DNA of 64,000 nucleotides, taken from assembly GCF_934476685.1 (NCBI RefSeq), contig NZ_CAKSNX010000001.1, positions 496,001 through 560,000 on the forward strand, given 5' to 3'. The notes under the pieces are model-generated. The model made no database searches and was not told where the DNA came from. It saw nothing but the letters and a program-made list of their open reading frames with translations. Below, piece after piece: positions 50,253-60,253 of the stretch (position 1 is the stretch's first letter; each line of letters starts with the position of its first letter). This DNA is from an uncultured Ruminococcus sp. Its GTDB lineage: Bacteria; Bacillota; Clostridia; Oscillospirales; Ruminococcaceae. Made by a program: the position numbers and the translations under genes.

Positions 50253-51821
50253 TTACTGTCTGAACATCAAAGGATTGATGTAGAGCATCGTGCAGCCTTT
50301 GGGGTTGTTGTTTGCCCCGGGGATAGTCTCACTTTTGAGATAGCCGTATTCTTCGAGAACAGCTATTACCTCGGCGAACTCCTGTGCGTTCTTGAACAGT
50401 TTGCATCTGCACAGCTTGTACAGGTCATTCTGCCTGATCTGCGAGATATTCTTCGAGCGTATCTTTGCGACTATGCGCTCCGCCTGCAAGGTCTGATTGT
50501 CGGTATCGCCCAGCCCGTAGGCATATATCGCCTGCAAGCGGAAGTAGTGACCTATCTCGATAGCGTTGCACATCGTATCGTGCGATACTTTCACTTCATC
50601 AGGCTTCTCACCGTTCAGAACCGTCTTGATACAATGCAGGATACCGCATATCCTCAGCACCAGTCCATGAAACTTACCGCCCCAGTCGGCACAGAATGCC
50701 ATATCGGTGACAAGCTGTTTCTCAACAAACTGATCGTGCAGGAAGACATATTCATCTTTTGCTTTTTCATCAAGGAAAAGAAGTTTTTCGTCCGCCTGAT
50801 GAAGCTCAAAACGCTGAAATTTGTAGTTCAGCAGAGCATATATCAGCTTGTGATAACGTTCGGACAGCTCATCGGGGATAGGTTCAGTGTTGTACTTGCG
50901 TGTTCCTCTCAGGTCTTTGGGAAAGCAGTACACAAGCCTTGCAAGGAAACCGCTGCCCCTGAACGCCATATTTCCTATCATACTGTCCCATATGTACGGC
51001 TGACACGCAAGGCATATCGACACATAGGGCTTGTAAAGGATAACGTTCTCACGGGTGATACGGTCGCTGATGAACGTTTCTCCATTCCATGATTTCAGGA
51101 GCAAGTCGAGATTCGGTGCACCGTTGGCGCTGTATCTGCCGTTGAAGTTACCGAGTGAGCCTGCTTCATCGGACATCATAAGAAGTGTGCCGTTTATCGC
51201 AAGCTGTCTGACGAGGGACTCGGGCGTAATATCATCAACGATGATACGGCGGAAGTCCGCATTTGTGATACTGCTCAGTTCCATAGCAAGGTCGGACATC
51301 TCTTTTGTATCGGCATCGGCTTTCTTTTCAAGAGCCGCCAGCTTGTTGGCTATGACTTTTTTCTTTGCCTGATTTTCCAAGATGAGAGCCTTGTTCTTCT
51401 CGTTGTACTCCTGCACATAGTCCTGATAGGGCTTTGCAACGAGCTTCATCACAGGCGATTTCTTGAAACTCGCTTCGGCAACGATAAGGCTGTCGATAAC
51501 AAGAGGTTCGGAGTGATCTTTCTTGCCTACGATACGGAACTGCCCCGAAAAGCAGTAGCTCACAGAAGAAAGAATAGCCGTACTTGCCATCGAAACATCT
51601 GTTGATGTTGTACTGGCTATTGCCTGTGCCATCGTTCTCAATATAGGCGGCAGTGCGTTTACGGGAAAGTCTATCAAGTTAGACCTGTTCCCCCTGAGTG
51701 GTGTGGGCTGTACCCACGATGTTTCATTGTTCAACAATTCTTCATCAGCCTTTCTGAAATGATCTATAAAAGTGCTTTTATATGTATAGTAGTCAACATC
51801 ATCGTGTTGTTCCGCTATCAA
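50253..51821 (-). CDS. DUF3987 replication-type protein
   Basis: The protein is about 522 residues. It shows the DUF3987 pattern: a Ser/Ala-rich opening (LPPILRTMAQAIASTTSTDV), a Walker-like LIVAEASFKKSPVM segment, a coiled coil (about 150-180), and then DDITPESLVRQLA, LMMSDEAGSL, DLLLKSWNGE, LACQPYIWDSMIG and GSGFLARLVYCFP. The family is a primase-helicase-like group common on mobile elements. TTG 51821 was chosen since the longer frame to 51908 would run through the regulatory palindromes. It heads the leftward operon with the HTH and CHC2 genes. Confidence 0.82.
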   Translation of the reverse strand: MIAEQHDDVDYYTYKSTFIDHFRKADEELLNNETSWVQPTPLRGNRSNLIDFPVNALPPILRTMAQAIASTTSTDVSMASTAILSSVSYCFSGQFRIVGKKDHSEPLVIDSLIVAEASFKKSPVMKLVAKPYQDYVQEYNEKNKALILENQAKKKVIANKLAALEKKADADTKEMSDLAMELSSITNADFRRIIVDDITPESLVRQLAINGTLLMMSDEAGSLGNFNGRYSANGAPNLDLLLKSWNGETFISDRITRENVILYKPYVSICLACQPYIWDSMIGNMAFRGSGFLARLVYCFPKDLRGTRKYNTEPIPDELSERYHKLIYALLNYKFQRFELHQADEKLLFLDEKAKDEYVFLHDQFVEKQLVTDMAFCADWGGKFHGLVLRICGILHCIKTVLNGEKPDEVKVSHDTMCNAIEIGHYFRLQAIYAYGLGDTDNQTLQAERIVAKIRSKNISQIRQNDLYKLCRCKLFKNAQEFAEVIAVLEEYGYLKSETIPGANNNPKGCTMLYINPLMFRQ

Positions 51822-51880
51822 ATATCTTTCACACCTGATATGGATATTGTAGCATTTCCTTTTGGACACTTGTGCGTGTA

Positions 51881-51983
51881 TTGCGTATTTACGCAAACAA
51901 ACACTCAAAACATTTTATTGTACGAAGTATGTTACGCTATAATACGCATTATAATTGACGTTCTGCGTATGATATGCTATAAT
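51881..51983. promoter_or_regulatory. Divergent control region with TGCGTA palindromes
   Basis: TTGCGTATTTACGCAA at 51881-51896 is a perfect palindrome. More TACGC or TGCGTA half-sites occur at about 51932, 51943 and 51963. The rightward promoter is TTGACG (51955-51960) and TATAAT (51978-51983), 17 bp apart. The sites sit so as to control both directions. Confidence 0.75.
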
Positions 51984-52013
51984 GGAAGAAGATACCGAAA
52001 GCGAGGAGAGCAT

Positions 52014-53033
52014 ATGGAAACTACGACAATTTACCGTATAAACGAAACAGACCGCACGATAAATATCGCACAGTCTGTTAATGATTCCGATGAAAGCATA
52101 CATGGTGCTGTCTTGAATACGAGGACATTCACCTTTGATGAGCTGATGAATCAGCATAGGGTGTTTTGTGAGCATACCGAGCCTTATGATGCGTTCAGGG
52201 ACAGGCTTCACAGCGCCTTGCGTATCGGCAGGAGCATTGAAGTCAGCACCGAGGATATGATAGCAAGGTTTATTGCTGAGTATGGGAAAAACATCTTCTT
52301 CCGGGGATATGTGACCTCGGTCATAGAGTTTTACGATAAAGAGCGTTATGTACTTCTGAAACCGAATGATGTTGTTATCGCTAAGTTAGACAAGAGAAAG
52401 ATACAAGACGAGGTATCACAAAAGCTTATGGAGTATATAGATAGGCAGTTTACGCTTATGTGCAGTGATGCGTATTTCAGCCACAAGGCTAATATGGAGC
52501 ATTTTATGATACAGCCCGGAAGAACGATCATTGCTGCCGACAATTACACCTTTAATGTATTCCATGAAAGCGACAACTGCCTGCTGACTGTCCTTGCAGA
52601 GATAGGACAGCTCGTTCACAGAAACAAGTGGACAGTTTGCCAGTGCGGATTCTGTCACAAGCTGTTCCTCGGAACGGAAGGCGAAGTGTGCTGTCATTCT
52701 GCTGAGTGCATTGAAGCTCAGAAGCAGCAGAAAGAAGCGATCTACAAAGAAAACACCAAGGAATATTCCGATGTAAAGCGAGATTATGATGCTTATGTCC
52801 GCAGATACAAGAAGATGCTTGTGGAAGCTGGAATTGAGAAATATCACCCTACCGAGTTTGACGAGTTCATGCAGGCAAAACAAGAGCGTATGGACGCTAT
52901 GGACAAGCTCAAAAGACGCCTGATACGCAACGGTTTACCAACTACGGAGCTTATTGATCTAAGTGCGAAGTTTAAGGCAGAGATCAAGGCGTTGGCGGAG
53001 GAGATGGTTGAGAGGTTTTGGAGGAAGGTTTGA
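52014..53033 (+). CDS. Zinc-finger protein of unknown function (possible DUF6076)
   Basis: The 339-residue protein has a central Cys-rich finger (CQCGFCHKLFLGTEGEVCCH, about 217-236) followed by a charged coiled coil (about 240-330). The N-terminal part, with FTFDELMNQHRVFC and IVEFYD-like SVIEFYDKERYVLL, is not recognised. From memory it resembles mobile-element proteins of the DUF6076 type. The ATG at 52014 is preceded by GAGGAGAG and a strong promoter. Divergent transcription from the replication genes and the finger suggest a DNA-binding regulator, but this is inference. Confidence 0.65.
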   Translation: METTTIYRINETDRTINIAQSVNDSDESIHGAVLNTRTFTFDELMNQHRVFCEHTEPYDAFRDRLHSALRIGRSIEVSTEDMIARFIAEYGKNIFFRGYVTSVIEFYDKERYVLLKPNDVVIAKLDKRKIQDEVSQKLMEYIDRQFTLMCSDAYFSHKANMEHFMIQPGRTIIAADNYTFNVFHESDNCLLTVLAEIGQLVHRNKWTVCQCGFCHKLFLGTEGEVCCHSAECIEAQKQQKEAIYKENTKEYSDVKRDYDAYVRRYKKMLVEAGIEKYHPTEFDEFMQAKQERMDAMDKLKRRLIRNGLPTTELIDLSAKFKAEIKALAEEMVERFWRKV

Positions 53034-53133
53034 CTTTGAATCCGGTGGGGCCAAAGTTAAATGCGTTATTCGGTTTTACTAATTATTCATTCTCGATTTT
53101 TAGCATCAGTCGTCAATTTTTATAGAAAAGCTA

Positions 53134-53162
53134 TTGAATAATTCGTCAAAATGTGGTATTAT
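53134..53162 (+). promoter_or_regulatory. Promoter of the defence operon
   Basis: TTGAAT (53134-53139) and TATTAT (53157-53162) are 17 bp apart, about 35 bases before the first defence gene. No operator is evident. Confidence 0.65.
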
Positions 53163-53197
53163 TAACTTGATTATATTATACGAAAGGACGATGCTGG

Positions 53198-54685
53198 ATG
53201 AGTGAACCTATTACTTCTATACCGAGCGCCAATATCCTGCTTTCTTCACTTCGCTCTGTTGGATATACTCCTGAAACTGCAATAGCAGATATTGTCGATA
53301 ACAGTCTGTCGGCAAACGCTTCAACTGTTTCCATAGAGTTTAACTGGCAAAATCAAGTTATTATCATTTCAGATAATGGTGATGGTATGTCTAAGCAGGA
53401 GTTATTGAAATCTATGAATATAGGTTCTTCTGATCCGTTTGATTTGAGAAGTATTTATGACCTTGGCCGATTTGGTATGGGAATGAAAACTGCCTCCTTT
53501 TCTCTTGGAAAGAAACTGACTGTTCTTGCGAAGGCCGGCGAAAGTATCAATAATGCAAGCTGGGATTTAGACTATGTAAGAAAAGAGGATCAATGGCAGA
53601 TACTTGTTGAAGATAGTTCTTCCTTGTTTATCCAGCAATTATCCGATAGGCTTTCAAAATATGACAATGGAACGGTGGTATGCATATCAAACATTGATAA
53701 GGTCATATCATCTGATTCTGCTAATGAAAAGAAAAAATTCTATAAGATGATAGATAATGTAAAAAATCATCTTTCACTTGTGTTCCATAGGTTTATGGAA
53801 TCAGGGAAAATATCTATTATTGTAAACGGAACGCCGCTAACTCCATGGAATCCATTTGTTCCTGACAATAATGCACGTCAGGAATTGGAACCTGAGGAAG
53901 TAACCGAAAATGGGCATAAGGTTTTAATACGTCCTTATATCCTTCCACATAAAACCAAGTTTGCAAACGATGATGAAGTGAAGACGGCGGGTGGATATAA
54001 AGGCTGGTTGCATCATCAGGGATTCTATGTTTATCGAAATGAACGTCTAATCATATATGGAACGTGGTTTGGCTTATTCAAGAAAGAAATGTCATTTAAC
54101 CTTGCGAGAATACAACTGGACATATATTCAGACAGCGACTTTGACTGGCAGATAGACATAAAAAAATCAAAAGCTGTTCCGCCTGCGTATACCGATGATA
54201 TTATTCGTCTTGCTGCTGAGAAAGCAACAAATCAGTCGGTTAAGGTGTATAATTCAAGAGGTACATATTCTGACCGAAAAGGCAATGCAAATGCTCCTCA
54301 GCTGAGTTACGTTTGGGAACAGCGAAAGGATTCAAGAGGATCGTATTCTTTCATCCTTAATAAGAAACATACTTTGCTAAACAAGCTTAAAACGTCTCTG
54401 GCTCCTGAGCAAAAAGAGCTTTTAAACGCTTATCTGAACCTTGTTGAAAAATGCTCCCCTATGGAGCTTTCAGGCGTGAATGATATGTTGGTAAGCAAGG
54501 GAAGTCTGCCTGAAAACGAATATAATGATCTCGCATATCAAGCAAAACGGTTAATTACGACCTTAATAATCAATGGCAGCTCAAAAGAAGAAATAAGAAG
54601 CCTTTTGCAGCAGTTGCCCGATTATACTGTCTTGATGGATGATTTTGATAATATATATACGGAGGCCTGCAATGGAACAAAATGA
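53198..54685 (+). CDS. mzaA: GHKL (MORC/MutL-like) ATPase of an MZA defence system
   Basis: The 495-residue protein has the three GHKL ATP-binding motifs in order: ETAIADIVDNSLSANA (N box, about 26-41), ISDNGDGMS (about 57-65) and GRFGMGMKTASFSLG (about 90-104). This is the MORC/MutL-like group that Iyer and colleagues noted in bacterial restriction-type operons. In MZA it is the MutL component. The C-terminal 200 residues are helical and unassigned. ATG 53198 follows GAAAGGA by nine bases; an ATG at 53191 opens only a four-codon frame that overlaps the start. It overlaps the next gene by 14 bases. Confidence 0.9.
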   Translation: MSEPITSIPSANILLSSLRSVGYTPETAIADIVDNSLSANASTVSIEFNWQNQVIIISDNGDGMSKQELLKSMNIGSSDPFDLRSIYDLGRFGMGMKTASFSLGKKLTVLAKAGESINNASWDLDYVRKEDQWQILVEDSSSLFIQQLSDRLSKYDNGTVVCISNIDKVISSDSANEKKKFYKMIDNVKNHLSLVFHRFMESGKISIIVNGTPLTPWNPFVPDNNARQELEPEEVTENGHKVLIRPYILPHKTKFANDDEVKTAGGYKGWLHHQGFYVYRNERLIIYGTWFGLFKKEMSFNLARIQLDIYSDSDFDWQIDIKKSKAVPPAYTDDIIRLAAEKATNQSVKVYNSRGTYSDRKGNANAPQLSYVWEQRKDSRGSYSFILNKKHTLLNKLKTSLAPEQKELLNAYLNLVEKCSPMELSGVNDMLVSKGSLPENEYNDLAYQAKRLITTLIINGSSKEEIRSLLQQLPDYTVLMDDFDNIYTEACNGTK

Positions 54686-57440
54686 ACTAAGATTTTACGA
54701 AGCTGCTTTTACATTATGTCTTGGAGACAAAGAAAAAGGTCTTGGTACTATTGAAGCCATTAATAACGCTGTTAAGACGATGGAACCTCTTGTTTCTGAT
54801 GCTGAGGATTTAAGAGAATACCTTTACAGAGAAGTTAGTTTTTCGAGCAATGACATAGCATCAATGCTTAGTGCTGATGATCGCAAAGGCAAGGATAAAG
54901 AATGGTGGAATAACCTCAGACAGACTTCCGGTTTTAAAGGAACTTACTGGAACCGATATAAAGCATATTTATCAGGTACAAAAAAGTGGAGCCAAAAAAC
55001 GATAGAAAAAAGCATTAACGAACCTACTGATTTCGTTATGAACTGCATATCAAACCCAACCTCCGGTGTTTCTGAAAAATCATACGGTGCAGTATTCGGT
55101 TACGTTCAGTCCGGTAAAACCGCAAACTATATTGGACTTATAAACAAAGCTGTTGATGCAGGATATAAAATTATAATAGTTCTCGCTGGTATGCATAATA
55201 ACCTAAGAAGTCAGACACAGATGCGTATTGATGAGGAAGTACTTGGATTTGAAACCAGCATCGAATATTTACGACAGAAAGCTGGACTGGTCCCCTCTAT
55301 AATAGGTGTAGGAACTCTAAACTTCAAAATGGATAAGTCGATTGAAGCGCTTACATCCAGAGACGAAAAAGGTGATTTTACTAAAGGCAGAGCTGGAGTC
55401 AGCAGGCAATACGATCAGCCTAAAATCTTTATTGTAAAGAAGCAGAGCAAGGTATTGCAGTATGTCTATGATAATTTATCAAAAAATCACGCAGCCGTTC
55501 AAAATCCTGACGGTACAAGTCTGTTTTCTTGCAAATACTCTCTGCTTGTAATAGATGATGAGGCAGATCAGGCTTCTGTTAATACAAAATACAAGACTGA
55601 TCGCAGCGGAGAAATCAGCGATGATTCAGAAGTGTCTAAGATCAACGAGCTGATAAGAAGGATACTGTCTCTGTTTTCGTGTCGTTCTTACGTTGGCTAT
55701 ACAGCCACACCATATGCAAATGTCTTTATCCCTCCGCAGATTAGTGATGCCGAACTGGAAGACGATCTGTTTCCAAAGGATTTTATTGTATGCCTTCCGA
55801 AACCTGCTGGTTATGTTGGTGCCATGGAATTTTTCGGAGAAGATGAAAACAGCGAAACAATGCCGCTCCGCAGAAGAATAACAACCGAACTCGACGATTT
55901 TATTGATTCAAAGACCAGACAAATAATTTCGCCGCTCCCTGATGAATTGAAGAAAGCGATTCTTTGCTTCATAATTATAACTGCAGCGAGAAACGTAAGA
56001 GGTCAGGTCTTGGAGCCTAACTCTATGCTGATTCATGTAAACAGACTGAATGATGTTCAGTCCTCCTTGAAATCAATGGTTGATGATTATTTTGGTGAAG
56101 TGCAGTCGTATATTAACGGTGGAGATACAGAAATACTTGATATCCTGCATGATTTGTGGGACAGTGATTTTGTTCCTACAACAAAGAAAGTGCAGCAGGA
56201 TTTCTCTGCATATATGGAAGGTGTAAACTACTCTGATTGGAGCGATATTGAAACAGAGATCAAGCGCCTTATCGGTAATCATCAGATTAGAGTGTTTGAA
56301 ATTAACGGAAAAAGCGATGATGTTCTCTGCTATAAGGAATTCAAAGATGAAGGTCGTCAGCTTAATGTCATTGCTATTGGCGGAGACAAGCTCTCACGAG
56401 GACTAACGCTTGAGGGATTGACCGTAAGCTTCTTTATGCGTTCTTCGCAGATGTATGATACACTTATGCAGATGGGCAGATGGTTTGGCTTCAGACCGAA
56501 ATACACTGACCTTTGCCGTCTTTTTGTTTCTGATGAGCTGTTCCGATGGTTCATGGTTGTTTCTTTTGCAACAGAAAATCTCCGCAGCCAGATTCACTAT
56601 ATGAACGAATATAACCGTACACCTATGGATTTTGGTTTAAGAATTGCGTCTTACCCTGATATGCTGATCTCTGCAAGAAACAAAATCAAAACTGGACAGG
56701 AGTGTACACTTACATTTAGCAACACTGTAAGCCAAACAAGATCAATTGACAGAAATGCAGATACATATAATCTGAACTTTGAAGCAGTAGAAAGGTTTAT
56801 TTCCAATCTTGGAGAGAATAGTTCCGATCACTGGGATAAACTCGGCAGAAAATCTGGCACAGATCATATCTTTTGGGATGATGTTAACGGAAGCATTGTA
56901 GCTGACTTCCTGTCTGAATATAGAACATCATCAAAGGCAAGTAAAGTTAAGTCTCTGTTTTTAGCAGACTATATTCGTGATCAAAATCAATTAGGAGGAC
57001 TAATGAAATGGACAGTTTGCCTGAAAAATACTGGACGGAAAAATCCTCCATTAACTATAGGTGATTTTAGCATCGGTCAAGGATTAAAACGAAGCGAAGG
57101 TCAATATGAGGCAGATGAGTCTATATGCTCCATAAAATCTTTAAAGTCCAAAGATGAAGAGTATCTTGATTTCTCAAAAGAACAGATGGAAGAAAAGGAC
57201 AAGATGAAAGCAAATGGAGACAGTGATGATAAGATAAGAAAGCAGCTTAGAACAAGAGACCGTGGCTTGCTTATTCTTTGTCCTCTTGATGCAGAAGAAA
57301 TAGCCGGATTGAAAATAGATGGGAAGACCTATAAGACACCTTTCGGCTTTATAGCTGTATTTCCGGATAATGAAGGAAAGGGCAGCGGAAGGACATACCG
57401 ATTAAATCCTATCGCAATTGAAAATGGTGATGAATTTTGA
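54672..57440 (+). CDS. mzaB: Z1-domain helicase-like ATPase of an MZA defence system
   Basis: The 922-residue protein has a Walker A loop in GYVQSGKTANYIGL (about 143-156), LVIDDEADQASVNT (about 292-304), the YTATPYANVF segment (about 343-352) typical of superfamily 2, then GGDKLSRGLTLEGLTV (about 570-585) and QMGRWFGFRP (about 600-609). That set defines the Z1 family found beside MORC-like ATPases. It is expected to act on invading DNA. ATG 54672 has GGAGG six bases upstream and overlaps the upstream gene; the longer frame would start within it. The downstream gene overlaps by four bases. Confidence 0.92.
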   Translation: MEQNELRFYEAAFTLCLGDKEKGLGTIEAINNAVKTMEPLVSDAEDLREYLYREVSFSSNDIASMLSADDRKGKDKEWWNNLRQTSGFKGTYWNRYKAYLSGTKKWSQKTIEKSINEPTDFVMNCISNPTSGVSEKSYGAVFGYVQSGKTANYIGLINKAVDAGYKIIIVLAGMHNNLRSQTQMRIDEEVLGFETSIEYLRQKAGLVPSIIGVGTLNFKMDKSIEALTSRDEKGDFTKGRAGVSRQYDQPKIFIVKKQSKVLQYVYDNLSKNHAAVQNPDGTSLFSCKYSLLVIDDEADQASVNTKYKTDRSGEISDDSEVSKINELIRRILSLFSCRSYVGYTATPYANVFIPPQISDAELEDDLFPKDFIVCLPKPAGYVGAMEFFGEDENSETMPLRRRITTELDDFIDSKTRQIISPLPDELKKAILCFIIITAARNVRGQVLEPNSMLIHVNRLNDVQSSLKSMVDDYFGEVQSYINGGDTEILDILHDLWDSDFVPTTKKVQQDFSAYMEGVNYSDWSDIETEIKRLIGNHQIRVFEINGKSDDVLCYKEFKDEGRQLNVIAIGGDKLSRGLTLEGLTVSFFMRSSQMYDTLMQMGRWFGFRPKYTDLCRLFVSDELFRWFMVVSFATENLRSQIHYMNEYNRTPMDFGLRIASYPDMLISARNKIKTGQECTLTFSNTVSQTRSIDRNADTYNLNFEAVERFISNLGENSSDHWDKLGRKSGTDHIFWDDVNGSIVADFLSEYRTSSKASKVKSLFLADYIRDQNQLGGLMKWTVCLKNTGRKNPPLTIGDFSIGQGLKRSEGQYEADESICSIKSLKSKDEEYLDFSKEQMEEKDKMKANGDSDDKIRKQLRTRDRGLLILCPLDAEEIAGLKIDGKTYKTPFGFIAVFPDNEGKGSGRTYRLNPIAIENGDEF

Positions 57441-58471
57441 GTAATGCTATTAAAATATATCAGGAGATCATTGCAGACTTCAATAAGGAAGACAATTCCA
57501 GTTTAACGGTCTTAAATAGAAGTATTCTTCTAAAAAATAAAATAAGAATAGTTTATATTGTTGCTGCGAAAGATCTCCAGAGAATTATTGCGGTGATGCT
57601 GCCTAAAGACTGCAGCAAGGAACCGCTGAACCGTTTTCCAAAGTGGCACGGAATAGAGTTCGCCTATGATCATATCACTGAATATCAAAATCCTAACAGC
57701 GAGAATGAGTACATAATCATTTCTCAGTCAAAAGACTATGACAGCGGCATTTTTGAGATAATAGCTAATGATATAACTGATCAGCTTGAAAAGATAAGTA
57801 CACAAAAGAAGATGATAGGATGCTTATCAGACACTTTGAGCAAGTGGAAGAAGTTTTTTGCACTCAATTCTGATGTGATTATGTCTGAGCAATTACAAGA
57901 AGGTCTTTTTGGTGAACTGCTTGTTCTCAAAAAACTGATATACAATTTTGGCAATGAGGCTGTATCCTTTTGGAGCGGAGCTGATAAGGAAACTCACGAT
58001 TTTTATGTGAATGGATCTGCGATAGAAGTAAAGACAACATCTGCAAAATCAAATGAAAAGATAAGAATCAGCAGTGAACATCAGCTTAATCCTAAAGATG
58101 TGGAGAACACATTGTTTCTGTATGTAAATATGGTAAGAAAGAGCCGCAGCGACGGCACAACATTGCCGGAGATCATTAAAGCTATACATAGCGGTCTATC
58201 AGAACCATATAGTTCTCTTTTTGAGGAGAAATTGTTTAAATACGGCTATATTTCCTCGTGTGAAGAACGATATACGCTGGGATTTCATCTGAGATCACAC
58301 CAAACTTACAAGGTAGAGGAGAACTTTCCGAATATTGTTCCAGATAACCTTGATAATGGTATATCTGATGTAATATACTCACTTGATCTAAACGCCTGCA
58401 CAGATTTTGTGACCGAGTGGAATGATATAATTAACGTTTTGAAAGGGGGCATACTAATTGGAGAATCGTGA
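57437..58471 (+). CDS. mzaC: DUF4420 / PD-(D/E)XK protein of an MZA defence system
   Basis: The 344-residue protein carries a PD-(D/E)XK nuclease core: GLFGELLVLKKLI (Glu about 160), HDFYVNGSAIEVKTT with Asp 188 and Glu 197-x-Lys 199, then the polar strand KIRISSEHQLN. This is the DUF4420 family. It is a plausible DNA cleavage component. The start is TTG 57437, whose TTGA overlaps the stop of the Z1 gene by four bases; GGTGAT precedes it. Its end overlaps the AIPR gene by 14 bases. Confidence 0.88.
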   Translation: MSNAIKIYQEIIADFNKEDNSSLTVLNRSILLKNKIRIVYIVAAKDLQRIIAVMLPKDCSKEPLNRFPKWHGIEFAYDHITEYQNPNSENEYIIISQSKDYDSGIFEIIANDITDQLEKISTQKKMIGCLSDTLSKWKKFFALNSDVIMSEQLQEGLFGELLVLKKLIYNFGNEAVSFWSGADKETHDFYVNGSAIEVKTTSAKSNEKIRISSEHQLNPKDVENTLFLYVNMVRKSRSDGTTLPEIIKAIHSGLSEPYSSLFEEKLFKYGYISSCEERYTLGFHLRSHQTYKVEENFPNIVPDNLDNGISDVIYSLDLNACTDFVTEWNDIINVLKGGILIGES

Positions 58472-60224
58472 ATTAGTTGATTTTAATCAAGAGCTAATAG
58501 AAGAAGTCAAAGAATATGCCTCGGAGCATTCTGAAAATACAGAAAGCGCCTTCACCAGCGTTTTTCTATCTTATCTCGCTGATTTTGGAGAATCAAAAAC
58601 CGCTGATGCAGAAGTAAGCTACTGCATGAAAGAATCAGAAAAGTTTAAGGTTAATGCGTATGCTTTCAGCGAATATTTTCAAAGCCTCACTCTCATAGTC
58701 AGCTGCTATGAAAAGAACGGCAAAATTGAAAAGCTAAACAAATCGGAAACAGCCAAGATATGCAGACAAGCGTCTAAATTCTATAAATTATGCTGTTCAA
58801 GCACGAGTGTTCTTGATGAAATGGAAGAATCATCAAACGAATATATGCTTTATGAGTTCATAAAGGAGAATAAAGATAAAATCGAAAATCTTTATGTTGT
58901 TTTCCTTACTAATAAGCTTATTAACAGCGATTTGCCGGAAGATGCCATGATTAATAAAACCACCGTTAAATATGATGTGTGGGATATTGAACGTCTTGTT
59001 CAGGCTGTCTACCAGAGAAAAGGAGCAGAAAAACTTGTAATACGTTTTAAAAACAAATACAAGTATAGACTGAAACTTATCAAGATACCGCAGGAAAGCA
59101 ATGTTTATGACTGTTATGTTGGTTACATATCAGGAGAATGCTTAGCGGAAATATACCGTGATGAAGGCCAGCGGCTTATTGAGAAAAATGTTAGATCGTT
59201 CCTGCAAGCGACAGGAAAGGTCAACAAGGGCATACGGGATACATTGAGGAGCAATCCTGCAATGTTCATGGCATATAACAATGGTATCTCAACGATTGCT
59301 GAGCAAGTAGTCATAGACGAGAATGAAAGCACCGATGATTTTATTCTTATAAAGGAGCTTGTCGGCTGGCAGATCGTTAACGGCGGTCAAACAACAGCAT
59401 CAATATATGCTGCTTTTCAAAACAAGGTTGATCTATCCAATGTTAACGTTCAGATGAAGCTCACTGTAATTAAATCTGATGAACAGATGGACACAGTAAT
59501 AAGCAGCATATCAAGGTACGCAAACAGCCAAAATAAGATCACCATGTCTGATTTCAGTGCTAATGATGATTTCCACATTAAACTGGAACAGTTGTCACGA
59601 CGAGTTTTTATTCCTGTCGAAAAGGGAAAACCGTCTCAGCGATGGTTTTATGAGCGTGCAAGAGGACAATACAGTGTGGAAGTCAATAGACAGCTTACTG
59701 CCGCATCAAAAAGAAAGTACAAAGAGCAGAACCCTAAGAATAAGTGTATCTCTAAAACAGTGGCAGCTAAGTGCGCAATGTGTTGGCTGAAACACCCTGA
59801 TATTGTCAGCAAGGGATTGGAAACCAATTTTATCAGATATTCAGAAATGATACAGGCTGGTGAAATCGGAGAGCCGGATGAAAAGTTTTATTGTAATATT
59901 ATCGCTCAGGTTATTCTTTTTCAACAGTGCGATAAGATAGTAGATGCGCAGAACTTCGGCGGATATAAAGCTCAGATTAATTACTATACGATTGCTCTGC
60001 TGTCAGAGTATTATAGTAATAAGGTTGATTTCAGCTATATATGGCAGCATCAAAGTATATCCCCTGAAGTATCACAGCTCATAGAAGATATCTGCTATAA
60101 AGTTTGGAATCATTTTATGAATCCAAATACGAATAACGCAAAGGGCGTTAACGTAACTCAATGGTGTAAAAAAGAAGACTGCTGGATAATGCTTAAAGAG
60201 CGTTTCCAGAATGATTCTATATAA
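58458..60224 (+). CDS. AIPR-family protein of an MZA defence system
   Basis: The 588-residue protein holds an AIPR domain from about residue 240: NVRSFLQATGKVNKGIRDTL, NPAMFMAYNNGISTIAEQ, WQIVNGGQTTASIYAAF and later RWFYERARGQY. AIPR (abortive infection phage resistance) proteins are linked with restriction and abortive systems. The N-terminal 200 residues are helical with IENLYVVFLTNKLI and may carry a degenerate nuclease fold. The start is TTG 58458, with AAAGGGGG eight bases upstream. The methyltransferase gene follows after 29 bases. The mza letter for this gene is left open. Confidence 0.88.
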   Translation: MENRELVDFNQELIEEVKEYASEHSENTESAFTSVFLSYLADFGESKTADAEVSYCMKESEKFKVNAYAFSEYFQSLTLIVSCYEKNGKIEKLNKSETAKICRQASKFYKLCCSSTSVLDEMEESSNEYMLYEFIKENKDKIENLYVVFLTNKLINSDLPEDAMINKTTVKYDVWDIERLVQAVYQRKGAEKLVIRFKNKYKYRLKLIKIPQESNVYDCYVGYISGECLAEIYRDEGQRLIEKNVRSFLQATGKVNKGIRDTLRSNPAMFMAYNNGISTIAEQVVIDENESTDDFILIKELVGWQIVNGGQTTASIYAAFQNKVDLSNVNVQMKLTVIKSDEQMDTVISSISRYANSQNKITMSDFSANDDFHIKLEQLSRRVFIPVEKGKPSQRWFYERARGQYSVEVNRQLTAASKRKYKEQNPKNKCISKTVAAKCAMCWLKHPDIVSKGLETNFIRYSEMIQAGEIGEPDEKFYCNIIAQVILFQQCDKIVDAQNFGGYKAQINYYTIALLSEYYSNKVDFSYIWQHQSISPEVSQLIEDICYKVWNHFMNPNTNNAKGVNVTQWCKKEDCWIMLKERFQNDSI

Positions 60225-60253
60225 TATGCCGTCAGAATAGGAGAATTAGTGAA

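Noticed and set aside
51822..51908. N-terminal extension of the DUF3987 protein
   Set aside because: It would be translated through the 16-bp palindrome, has no ribosome site at its TTG and lacks conserved features.
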